Assembly (NCBI GenBank): GCA_022570795.1
Contig: JAKUDP010000001.1
Span: 1,364,001 to 1,428,000 of the forward strand
Direction: 5' to 3'
Source: Sphaerulina vaccinii
Lineage: Eukaryota; Ascomycota; Dothideomycetes; Mycosphaerellales; Mycosphaerellaceae
Length of the DNA: 64,000 nucleotides
The notes under the pieces were generated by a model. The model made no database searches. It had not been told where the DNA came from and saw only the letters and a program-made list of their open reading frames with translations. The translations under genes were made by a program, and so were the position numbers. Shown here piece after piece: positions 23,150-32,570 of the stretch (the stretch's first letter is position 1; every line of letters starts with the position of its first letter).

Positions 23150-23716
23150 TCACGACCGGCCAAGATCTCGCAACGTGATCTCCTTAGAACCACTCCAGAA
23201 GTTCTCGCCATGCATCGCTAGTCGCCAGGCCATGAAACCGTGCGCTGCGAGGGCAAGTCCAATGCCCACGCCGCCGTACAGCCTGAGCAACCGAGCTCCA
23301 AAGCCCACATCTTTCGCCATCGCTCTTCTCCAACTCACAAGTGCACCATCAAGTACACCACCGGCTTCCCACTTCACTCCACCGCGCTGGTCCTCACTCC
23401 GCTGCAGGTCTACAATCGTCGTGTTCTCGTCAACCAGAGGATAAGTAACGAGCGGAAGGCCTGCCGCGGAGACTAAGGTGCCAAAGACTACAGCCACAGC
23501 CGTCGCACCGAATGCCCAACGACCGGTCATGAGAAGCAGACTGGGTCTGGAATAACATTGGGCTCCGCGAATTCGACGAAACATAGCTTGAGCGGCGTAC
23601 TTCGACACTCCAATATACACTCCAAGTTGAGCTGCGCCAAGAGTGCCAGAGACATTTGCTCTGTTGATCTCTGCGGACGTAGGCTGTCGTGCTTTGGCAA
23701 AAGCCGGTGCGGACAT
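23150..23716 (-). CDS. Predicted small membrane protein
   Basis: This is a single-exon gene for 188 residues that I cannot assign. The sequence starts MSAPAFAKARQPTSAEIN and has Gly/Ala-rich hydrophobic stretches at about residues 25-42, 66-90 and 144-165 (YGGVGIGLALAAHGF). The GxxxG-like spacing suggests helix packing in a membrane. No signal peptide is evident. The layout is compatible with a mitochondrial inner-membrane protein of the Tim17-like or complex I accessory type, but no diagnostic motif supports that and I leave it unassigned. GC-rich codon usage and the open frame on this strand favour a real gene. Confidence 0.6.
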   Translation of the reverse strand: MSAPAFAKARQPTSAEINRANVSGTLGAAQLGVYIGVSKYAAQAMFRRIRGAQCYSRPSLLLMTGRWAFGATAVAVVFGTLVSAAGLPLVTYPLVDENTTIVDLQRSEDQRGGVKWEAGGVLDGALVSWRRAMAKDVGFGARLLRLYGGVGIGLALAAHGFMAWRLAMHGENFWSGSKEITLRDLGRS

Positions 23717-24442
23717 GGTGGTGTTATGGTTGAAACGGCGTGGTCGTGATGGTATGATGGTAGTGTAGTCCTCTTCTACAATGGTCGTGTCTGGTGTTCA
23801 AGTTTTCGCGCCTGTGTGAACAGTATCAAGTATCAGTATCCCTGCTATGGCTCCACTTACATGCGTCGAAGCGCCGTGCTCTATCCAAGCATCACATAGC
23901 ATCAGGCGAGGCGTGGACCGCCATTCATAATGTAGCAGCTAGCAGCAATGTGGTGTGAGAAGGAGAACATAGGTATCGTGAGAAGCTTTTGGTTATGCCA
24001 AGACTGAGGGAAACCACTTCACCTCCCTCAGCTTGACGTCCTCCTCCCACACACACAACGCCATACCATGCAGACTACAGATCTACACGGCATGAACGCC
24101 GTCGCCGGTGTGGATCGCATTGCTATGTACCACATACTTCCATACCTCACGACCCGAATCGAAAACAATGCCGCCACGCTGCTCCACGCGCAGCATTCCT
24201 CGGAGCACTTCAAGACTTCCGTGACGCGAAAGAACATGGCATGGACCAACCAATATATTCGCTGAGGCAGCCGCCAGCATTCCATACTGCGCTTGAGCAA
24301 CATCGCTCTCCTGTGCGTCTCCAAGAATGGGCGAAATGTAGGCTATACGAGGCATATTATACAGGCTAGGTGGAGCGTTTCTTTGCTTATAGTCGTGACG
24401 CTTGCTTGCTGTTTGACGTTGTCAAGCACTCATATCTCAACA
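23717..24442. promoter_or_regulatory. Intergenic promoter region
   Basis: This 726-bp region lies between the divergent membrane-protein gene and the secreted Thr-rich protein gene. It contains one small uncertain ORF, listed separately. Confidence 0.4.
24083..24355 (-). CDS. Small uncertain ORF
   Basis: This open frame of 90 codons starts MPRIAYISPILGDAQ. Its composition looks protein-like, but I find no motif, no signal peptide and no splice context. It is overlapped on the other strand by equally open frames. It may be a small gene, a remnant or chance, and its start is 87 bp from the divergent secreted-protein start. Confidence 0.25.
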   Translation of the reverse strand: MPRIAYISPILGDAQESDVAQAQYGMLAAASANILVGPCHVLSRHGSLEVLRGMLRVEQRGGIVFDSGREVWKYVVHSNAIHTGDGVHAV

Positions 24443-26028
24443 ATGACAGGTCTTCGCCTTGCAGTGGCGGCGCTTCTCAGCGCGTCCGTCAGCGCCCATC
24501 CTCCATGGCATCATACGGCAGCGCCAGCTGGTTACAACGACACGTGCAGGGAAGCGGCTCCATATGTCTCAGCTTTGCGAAGTTACAATGCTGCAAGCTC
24601 ATTGTGCTCCTCGGTCCTCGGACTTACTGTAAGTCAACAAACCACATGCAGCATGGATCAGTCTAATATCTGGCGCAGGCACAGACCGTGACAGAAACGT
24701 CTACCAAGCACATCGTCTACACCACGATTTACAATAGAACAGCGAGTATAGCCTTCTATACCGCCAGCGCTTCTGCTATCAAGCTACCGACAGTCACTGT
24801 CACGGGAAACAGCTCGACCACGACCGTTTACTCGAACAACACCATTACGCTCACACGAAATGGGTCGACGATTACTGCTTCACCAAGCACTTCATACACT
24901 ACTCTCACTTCGACCGCCACCATTTGTGGCAATTCGACAGCAGGCATGAATGTGACAGACAACACAAAGCGTCAATTGGTGGGAGGTTGGGGAGGAAAGC
25001 CACACGGATATCCAGGACTTGGAGGTGGCCAGGACAACGACTGGCGACATCCGCACGATCTTCCTTCCGCACTCGAAGGATCTCCTCTGTCGGCAATCTC
25101 CTCTGGATGCAGCTGCATGAGCCTGGAGGAGAAGACATATACCCTCACGGTATACACCACGACGTCATCCAACTATACCAGATCAGCCTATGTCACCGCA
25201 TCAGCCACCGCTCGGCCCTATCCTGTCTTCGCCAATACGACGACCATCCGACCTGTGATCACGAGAACAATCACATCTACTCGAACAGTACAGTCCTTGA
25301 GCACCAACACACCAATCATTACTTCAACCATTCTTGAGACAACCACAGTCTTGATTGGCCAACAGTATGGGGCACCAACCGTTGTGTTGGCAAGACCAAC
25401 AGCAATTACTGGAGTGGACAGTGATGGCCTGGCCACTCAAGACTTTGACGACGAGCGATATCCTATACAGCTCCCATTCGAGATCGAGGCGTATGGTGTT
25501 CGCAGCAGCAATGTGATGGTCGCTGTCAATGGCTGGATTGCCTTGAGTAATGACACCGGAACAGTTGATCACTACTCCTTCGACAATGCGCGACTTCCGA
25601 GAATGAACACCGACGACGACTGGGGACTACCCGATACTGCCTTCTTGCCATATTGGGACGACCTGTTCGTAGCTCTGGGCACAGCGCAAGGTCTATACTA
25701 TGAAATTGGAGGCGAAGCGCCAAACCGGAACGCCTCTTTCGAGTGGTATACCAGCCTCTACTCACAGGCAGCAGGATATTACCACTTCATTGCCACTTTC
25801 CAGGAAGCTAAAGCCGGAGCTGTCGTCTATACTTACTATCAGGCCAATGGTGAGGTTCCGTTGAACACTGGCAAGTACGGCACGATTGGTGTGCAAAGCT
25901 TTCTGGACGACGAATCGGCTCAATACTCTTACGACCAACTGGTGTCGCCTGGTCTGGAGATTACTTTCGATCCTGTGAAGAACACATTCGTGCGCACGAA
26001 CTCTGTGAATTGCGTGCTGGCGAGATGA
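24443..26028 (+). CDS. Secreted Thr/Ser-rich protein with beta-sandwich-like C-terminus
   Basis: The product is 511 residues and is predicted to be secreted: MTGLRLAVAALLSASVSA is a signal peptide. Exons are 24443-24628 and 24679-26028 with a 50-nt intron (GTAAGT to GCGCAG). Residues 60-330 are Thr/Ser/Asn-rich with many N-glycosylation sequons and paired repeats of the type YTTTxxxYT, suggesting a heavily glycosylated cell-wall stalk. From about residue 320 a folded domain follows, with blocks FDDERYPIQLPFEIEAYG, VNGWIALS and LPYWDDLFV, then GTIGVQSF near the end. This resembles the globular domain seen in several uncharacterised fungal wall proteins, but I cannot name a family. There is no GPI-type hydrophobic tail. 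It lies just upstream of the CRH-like gene, in the same orientation. Confidence 0.75.
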
Positions 26029-26178
26029 GAGATCACTAATTAGTAACTGAAAGAGTATAGCCGAGCCTTTGTATTTCATGATCCAAAAGCAGTCTGGCTT
26101 CCTTTCTTTGTTAGCCCAGTGTTTATTGACTTCTCCACACAGACAGATCCACTATCCATGATATACCAACTAGCCATA

Positions 26179-27546
26179 ATGCGCAGTCTCATAGCAGCAG
26201 TCCTGCTGATCACAGGCTCAGCAATAGCCCAGCGTGCTGACGGGCAATTCTGGCCTTGCAACCCTACCATCAACGCTACTGGTGCATGTACACCAAACCC
26301 AGGACTGCCAACCAACAAGTACGAAATCGACTTCACGAAAATCAAGGCTATTCCTGACGACTGGACGATCTCCAACTATGCTACAATCAACTTCGGAGCC
26401 AATGGAGCAGAGTTCACGTTCAACAAGCGATATGATGCACCTCAACTATGGACGAACTTCTTTATCTTCTTTGGCAATATCGATGTGGAGATGAGGATCG
26501 CGAACGGAACTGGAATGATCTCTAGTGCTGTGCTGATCTCGGACGACTTCGACGAGATCGACTTCGAGTTCTCTGGCAACAATTTCGGCAACTCAGCCTG
26601 GTCAGCCGGCAAAGGACAATGCAACTATTTCGGAAAAGGCATCACAGGCAACTACGATCGAGGCCAGTTCTTCGATGTCTCTAAACCACAAGACACCTTC
26701 CACACGTACAGTGTCGAGTGGCGCAAAGCCTATACGAACTGGGGAGTAGATGGCAAAGTCTTCCGCACGTTCAACTATGCAGACTCTTCCGGTGATACAG
26801 GCAACTATCAATATCCTCAGACACCTTCGAAGTTGCAGCTAGGTATCTGGGCTGGCGGTGACCCAGGACAGAACGCTGGAACTAAGAGCTGGGCTGGAGG
26901 TGAGACTGATATCAATGGCGGACCTTATACGATGTTTGTGAAGAAGATCACGATTCACAGCTATAATCCTGCTTACGCTTACAACTATACGGATCAAAGC
27001 GGGAAGTGGCAGAGCATCAAGCTATTACAAGACCCGAACGCACCCACGAGCAATGTCAGTGTCACCGTGAAGCCGCCGAGTGTCGACATACCTACCTCTG
27101 GCGTCTCTGGCAGCAGCAGTAGCCGTAGCAGTAGCAGCAGCAGCAGCAGCAAGACTTCCTCTTCGACCTCGAGTGTCAAAAGCAGCACAACAAGCTCAAG
27201 CGTCAAGTCAGCATCATCGACTACAAGCACAAAGTCTAGCTCCAGCACGACCTCAGTCAAGTCCACATCAACAACGCTCAAACCAACTACAAAGACGATC
27301 ACAACGACCAGGAAAGTCACCACAACTGCCACTTTACCCGCTGCGTACGGCAAGAAGGCCACGACAACGACTAAGATCATCACTTACACTAAGACATACA
27401 AAGTGGTTGGGACTAAGACTCTTACTTCTACGGCTACAGGCTGGTGGTCAAACTGGGGAGGCTGGAATGACGGTTGGTGGACGACTGACTCTGATGGAAA
27501 GGCGGAGTATGTGGGTGCCTACAATGGAAGAGGTGGGGTCAGATGA
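26179..27546 (+). CDS. GH16 cell-wall transglycosylase, CRH family
   Basis: This single-exon gene encodes a 455-residue protein of the Crh1/Utr2 family, which links chitin to beta-1,6/1,3-glucan in the cell wall. I chose the ATG at 26179 because it gives a clean signal peptide (MRSLIAAVLLITGSAIAQ); an in-frame ATG lies 7 codons upstream. The catalytic GH16 signature is DEIDFE at 125-130 with E126 as nucleophile and E130 as acid/base. CRH-typical blocks QCNYFGKG, DTFHTYSVEW, LQLGIWAGGDP and NGGPYTMFVK follow. The C-terminal 130 residues are a Ser/Thr/Lys stalk encoded partly by an AGC-repeat tract. No chitin-binding module and no convincing GPI signal are present, so attachment is unclear. Family activity is known; donor and acceptor here are inferred. 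Confidence 0.92.
   Translation: MRSLIAAVLLITGSAIAQRADGQFWPCNPTINATGACTPNPGLPTNKYEIDFTKIKAIPDDWTISNYATINFGANGAEFTFNKRYDAPQLWTNFFIFFGNIDVEMRIANGTGMISSAVLISDDFDEIDFEFSGNNFGNSAWSAGKGQCNYFGKGITGNYDRGQFFDVSKPQDTFHTYSVEWRKAYTNWGVDGKVFRTFNYADSSGDTGNYQYPQTPSKLQLGIWAGGDPGQNAGTKSWAGGETDINGGPYTMFVKKITIHSYNPAYAYNYTDQSGKWQSIKLLQDPNAPTSNVSVTVKPPSVDIPTSGVSGSSSSRSSSSSSSSKTSSSTSSVKSSTTSSSVKSASSTTSTKSSSSTTSVKSTSTTLKPTTKTITTTRKVTTTATLPAAYGKKATTTTKIITYTKTYKVVGTKTLTSTATGWWSNWGGWNDGWWTTDSDGKAEYVGAYNGRGGVR
27111..27152 (+). repeat. AGC repeat encoding a Ser tract
   Basis: This is an imperfect (AGC)n microsatellite inside the CRH gene, encoding a serine run in the linker. Such tracts are prone to length change. Confidence 0.75.
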
Positions 27547-28026
27547 GCACAGAGATGCTAAAGGCTTACGATTGACTATTGTTTGCTGCGGCTGATTTTG
27601 AGAACTTTCTATGTGAATGAACGTCATGAGTTTCCTCGCACTTGCTCGAAATGACAAACACGTGCACTTTACATCCTTATTCCAGGGTCACCACAGTTGC
27701 TCCTGCCACTTCCTCTGCCCCACTGATCTGTATATATCCAGACTCCCGACAACTTCAAGCACAAGCAATCATACTGCTACAGAACCTACAAATTCAAGGT
27801 AAGTGAGTCCGAGCAGCTTCTTAGCAACGTACTGTTCTGACGCTTCAGGTGAATCCAGTATAATTTCTTATACAAAGAATTGCAGACAAGGCCGGTCGAG
27901 ATGCATACGGGACAAAGAACATGAGCATCGAGTATCCAGCTTCGTTGAGGTGCCTGAAATGGTCTCCTCGCTTTCTATCTCTACCGTATACAATCTTGTC
28001 CGGCCTGATAGCCTGAACGCAAGACA
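27547..28026 (+). promoter_or_regulatory. Promoter and leader of the USP gene
   Basis: This 480-bp region upstream of the USP-like gene holds a TATA-like TATATAT at 27731-27737. It also contains a probable leader intron at 27799-27848 (GTAAGT donor, TTCAG acceptor), followed by a leader of about 178 nt to the ATG at 28027. Confidence 0.55.
27799..27848 (+). other. Probable 5'UTR intron of the USP gene
   Basis: This 50-nt stretch begins GTAAGT and ends TTCAG, with CTGAC close to the 3' end. No ATG-initiated frame crosses it into the USP coding region, so it is best read as a leader intron. Confidence 0.5.
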
Positions 28027-29306
28027 ATGGCGCGGAAGAGACCATCAGCCAGAGCATTAAGAGCAGCTGAGCGAGCAGCTCGACGACAACTTCAAGCGGA
28101 TTACGATACCGCAGCAGCGGGTCTTCTCTGTGCCGAAACATTTATTAGAGAGTGTAGCAGATGGCGACGTGAGATCCGATCCCTCGAGGAAGATGATTTG
28201 ATTGGCAAAAGAGGAGGCCGCAGACTCAGTACAGGTAACATCATCAACCCAGAATTTGTCCGGCCTGGCAAGATAGACAAATGGTTTCCCGTCAAGGCGA
28301 TGACAATCTTGAAGAGCACAGAGCCCAAAGGTCTGGACAACTCGGACGCTTGGAGATGTTACTGGAACTCGATGCTGCAATGTCTGGTTCATGCGGCGCC
28401 CGTATATCATCTTCTTGGAAATCTGCATCGAGATTGTGATGATGCGGTGAACGAGTGCATGGTCTGCGCTCTCCAGAAGTTCGTGCAAGATTACTGGAAT
28501 GGAGGGATCGGCAATGAGGCAACAGCGTCGACAGATACCATCCATGCTGCTCATTTGGCAACGATCACCGCCACGAACGACCTGGCTGATTACCACGACT
28601 CGGCACAGAACGACCCAAAAGTCTACCTTGACTTTCTGCACGAACAACTACTACCAGTCTCCGATCCCGCCCAACGAGCTAGTGTCGAGCGTGTCTTTCA
28701 CTTCATCGATGGGACTGTGTGGTATGTGGTACGAGCAATCTATTAAGTCAACCTGCTGGGGGAGGTTTCGGCTTTGTTCTCAATCTTTCCGACAACAGCA
28801 TCGAAGAGATGATACGCAATGGCTACATGCAGAGTCAGATCACCCCAAGCTGTGATAGTGATCAGTGCAATGCACTGCGAGCTGCAAATCCTTTCGCTTG
28901 TGTGGAACCACTCCAGACACGATATGTTAGACTACGATACTGTCCGGATGTTCTCGTCATCCAGCTTGTCAGATTCGCTTCGTCTATGCAAACCGGGACA
29001 CTTGTTATTGACAAGGTCATGACTGAGCATAGTTTCGGGGAGATTATCGATTTGTCGGAATACCTTCTAGCGGACGCAACGGAGACCAAAGTAAGATATC
29101 GCTTTTCGGGTGTGGTGGCGCATCAGGGAGAGACTGTTGACGCAGGTCACTATATTGCCGGCGTGCGAGCTGTGGGTGGGACGGGCTTTCGTCTTATAAG
29201 CGATGCGGAGAGGATCACAACTACCGACGACTTCTCGGACGTTCAGCTGCCACGATGGGACGGAGAAGCATTCCAGCCGTATGTCTTGTTGTACACTAAG
29301 ATGTAG
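28027..29306 (+). pseudogene. Ubiquitin-specific protease-like gene with frameshift
   Basis: This is a cysteine deubiquitinase of the USP (peptidase C19) type, split between two frames. Frame 1 (ATG 28027) carries the Cys box GLDNSDAWRCYWNSMLQCL and runs to FHFIDG near 28713. The second frame then gives CVVCG (CxxC at 28716-28727), QPAGGGFGFVLNL, VLVIQLVRF and the His box HQGETVDAGHYIAGV, ending at 29306. The shift corresponds to one lost base around 28711-28716, and no GT-AG intron of credible size can join the frames. The Cys box is also unusual: the canonical GNTC is replaced by DAWRC, with one extra residue between the conserved Asn and the Cys. It may be a decayed accessory gene, a variant allele or a base-call error. 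Confidence 0.7.
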
Positions 29307-29817
29307 AGTGTCGAAAGCAGCGCTAGCTTGGATTAAGGCTCGATGATATCGAAAATCGCCGGCATGCACTGTCTCTCCTTCGAGCTGCGTAGAAGAGCGG
29401 TAATAATCAGAGAAACATCGAACATACGCTGAATACTGCTGTCCACTCTCCCTTCGCCTACTTAGATGTTTTAAGCAATCCAGCTTCGCTTTGAGTGGCG
29501 TAGACAATGCCGAAAATTTGAGAGACAGCAATGACCACGCTCCGTAGCCCTGGGTGATATAATCCAATCTCTTGTACAAGTGTTCCTCGTCACCCTCTGA
29601 AGCCTACATCTCAATCTTCGTCCAGCAAGTCCCGTACTACAACTCTGTCCACGTGGGCTTTGTCCTTGCAATCGCGGCCTTTCAGATCGTCCAAGTCAAG
29701 CTTGAGAGCGAACATCTTCTGCAAGATTGACGGCTTCACAGAATTTTGCTTGGTTCGTGTGAATAGGTACCATGAGATTCCTGGTGGAAGCCTCACTTCG
29801 CCATTGATCGGTGTCAC
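29307..29817. other. Convergent 3' region, nothing recognised
   Basis: These 511 bp lie between the convergent USP-like and HET-like genes. Only short, unconvincing frames are present. Confidence 0.4.
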
Positions 29818-31617
29818 CTATCTGGCCTGCCGAAGATCTGTCCCGCTGATATGGCTATCCTTCTGGGGTACGAGATCTTGCACAAGTAGAGTAAGCCAGT
29901 TCCGGCTGTCCATGCTCAAGTCTGCACGGCAGTGGAGAGGAAGATCTACACCAACGAATTCGTCGCTTGCGGGATGATAGTGAGTAGCGAGAGTATCACT
30001 ATTGGTGATAAAAGAATGCCGTTCTATTCCCACTGATGGTACTGCTTGCCCGACTACGCGGAAGCATCCAGTTTTCTCAAACAGCTCTGTAGCTCTAATC
30101 ACTAAGCACTGAGCCAGTAAGGACTGCGGTGGCTTAGGAGTAGGCTCAGTAGGCAGTGTTGGCGGCCATGGAAGTACATCCCTGTCCTCTTCAAGAATAA
30201 TGATAACGTCGCCAGCACGACCCTCAGAGCAAACTTGAATATGTACCTCATTTACAATGACCAGTTTCCGCGGACGTCGGGTTTTCAGTTCCTGACGGAG
30301 AGCATCAGTGCAAGGACCACACGCAGAGTATGAGCTCTGCTCTGATAGCGTACGAGGAGTTTGGAATGCGGCATTGTATCTTTTAGAAGCCATCTGTTCC
30401 CCACTTATACGTGCAGTGTTCGTTCTGGGCCCTTTCCAGGTGTAGGGAATCGAATGTCGAAGTATAAAATATGACACCTTGACTTCTCTTGTGATAGTGC
30501 AAAGAGGAAGTGGTTCGAGCTTGTTTGGGGCCTGCAAGCGGCTACACCCGAGGCTCTTGCGTAGCACAACGTCCAATGCATCAACATTAAGCATTCTGAG
30601 AATCTGCAATGGGTCCTCCTGACGCAGAAACGGTACTTCCGACAGCAGAAACGGTACTTCCGACAGCGTTGCCGCCAGATCTCGTGCGGACATGCTGTAA
30701 TCAGGGTAGATGGAGGTACCTCTAATGGTCCATCTGATAAATCCAGAAGTGCCATAAACTCGATCACGGACATCAGAGCACTGAAGACGCATGAGTGCGG
30801 CGCATGGAGAGCCTCCTTTATGGCGTAGTAGTGCGTGAAGGGACTGCAATGGATCCTCCGACTGGAGAAGCGTTCGTGGACCCTGGGCGAGGTTCTGATA
30901 CTGTAACAGATTGGTCATCAGTGTCCACGAGATTGACCTTGACCCGCAAAGCAAAACTTTGTGGCCAGACAACACAACTTCTTGTGCAACCTAGGATCAA
31001 CTCCAATACGGGCGACTGGCAAGTCGCTGACAAGCTCTTCGAAAGCTGTCAGCGATGCTTGGCGATTAGTCTGGTCCCGGTTCGAATCGCCGCAGAAAGC
31101 GTGTAGTCAGCGTCGTTGGTAGAGGTGCATCGCGTTCCTTTCGCACGGTCTTTTTCTGTATGTATGTCGACATTATTGCTGCATCCATTTCGCCTGACTC
31201 CAGCTCGGGAGCAAATGCAGTAATGTGATCGACATCATCCACTACAGGACCCAGGCACACGAGGACCAGTCTGGCTTGCTGATAAACCGTGGTCATCATG
31301 CGTACTTGATGACTCTTTTCCTTCAAATTGGTTTGGTCAATACATATGGAATCGATCCAGATCATGAGACCGCTGTAATGTATTCGTGTTTGCCACAGAG
31401 CGTAATAGCAGTTCTCGTGCACCGCCATTAGCTCTCCGTTAAGATCGAGCAACTTCTTTCTTGGTGAATCGCCCCACATGTAGGATATTGCAAGATAGTC
31501 AGGAGCTTCATCGCGATTGTGTACAGTCATCTCGACCTGCACTGTTTTGTCTTGCTCCCCACGTAGTAATCGGAGAAGTCTAATCTGCCTTTCTGCGTCT
31601 TGCAATGACTTGAGCAT
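29818..31617 (-). pseudogene. HET-domain pseudogene with three in-frame stops
   Basis: One continuous reading frame from 31617 to 29818 encodes a HET-domain protein of about 600 residues, interrupted by three stops. The first part (31617-31069) has LAISYMWGDSP, MIWIDSICIDQTNLKEKSHQV and LVLVCLGP, the usual HET core. Stops follow at 31068-31066 (TAA), 30999-30997 (TGA) and 30993-30991 (TAG). The sequence between and after them is recognisably coding (RPYWS, two stops, then VAQEVVLSGHKVLLCGSR), matching the family pattern of an aromatic residue, R-x-W-x-x-Q-E and then CGS. The remaining 385 codons are open. All stops can be explained by single C-to-T or G-to-A changes (CAA, CGA, TGG or CAG). 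The listed start is the first ATG. Confidence 0.8.
30624..30665. repeat. Exact 21-bp tandem duplication
   Basis: Two identical adjacent 21-bp copies (30624-30644 and 30645-30665) lie inside the HET pseudogene. They duplicate seven codons in frame (LSEVPFL twice). Confidence 0.9.
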
Positions 31618-32570
31618 CTTTTAGTCATAGTCGATATCAGGATCGGGTTGAGCAACAGGAAGCGCCACACAATGTGCACGATGTAGACAAGTGCAAGATC
31701 ATCGTCGGAGAAGAAGAGGCATGCAGACCATTACGTCCATCTTGCGATGTAGCACAATATTGCTCAGCCTCGAGGGCTATGCTGTGTTGCCTGCACGCAG
31801 GTGCAATGGAGAGCCGCCAGTAGAGGGTAGTCCACAGCTGGTGATTCCAGGCTATTGAACAAAGCATTTGTGCAGCGAGTAGCAAGCCTTTCAGATGCAG
31901 TCGTTGGATAAAGGAGGGAGTTGGCCTTCGACCAGGCAACCCGTAAGTAAGTAATCCCAGGGTCCAATATCTCGAATTCCTCCCCAATCTTGGTGCCAAA
32001 ATCAACAGATACACCAATACCAACGACACCATGGTCTCCAAAATTATTCTGCGGGGTCAACATAGTAAAGCATACATACATCTTCCGAATAGGAAAGCCT
32101 TAGAGCTTAAGGGAAGAGAAATGCTCGTGCTACGAGTACGAGTTTGGAGGATATGCAAACCTGGGTTAGCGGCGGGTATTGCCGTCAAGCGCTGATTGGA
32201 GCGATCGCCCAAATTCACTTGCATTTGGCAGAGATCTTGTGCTTTGGCCGATTCCTGGGGAGCCATGGTCCGTGGAACAACCAGAAAGCCAGATGAGTAC
32301 GACCAGAGCCAGAGCCAGAGCAGCTAGAAGCCGGGAAAATTGAACGAGGTACCAAAGAGCAAAGGACAGCTCTCGGATGTGTTGCATTGTATGCATTCCT
32401 CTCATCTACAGTACTCTGTTAACTCTAACATTCCCAGTGTATCATACTCATGCTCTATAGCCATAGCTTCTCATCGCTCGCTCCTCTTGCAGCAAACCGA
32501 AAGTTGTCCAAATACAGAATGTCTTGCTGTAGTCCAATGTGCACTGGTAGCACCGTTTTCACTTTAGAGC
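31618..32570. other. Region with unassigned minus-strand ORF fragments
   Basis: No complete gene is recognised here. On the minus strand, 32166-32405 encodes a fragment with a hydrophobic helix (LLAALALALVVLIWLSG). 31764-32081 encodes a protein-like fragment (GDHGVVGIGVSVDFG ... YLRVAWSKANSLLY). They could be exons of one membrane protein, but no splice join between them satisfied both frame and motif. They may be remnants next to the HET pseudogene. Confidence 0.35.

Noticed and set aside
31074..31095. GGTTCGAATC resembling a tRNA box B
   Set aside because: It lies inside the HET coding frame and has no acceptor stem or box A at the right distance.
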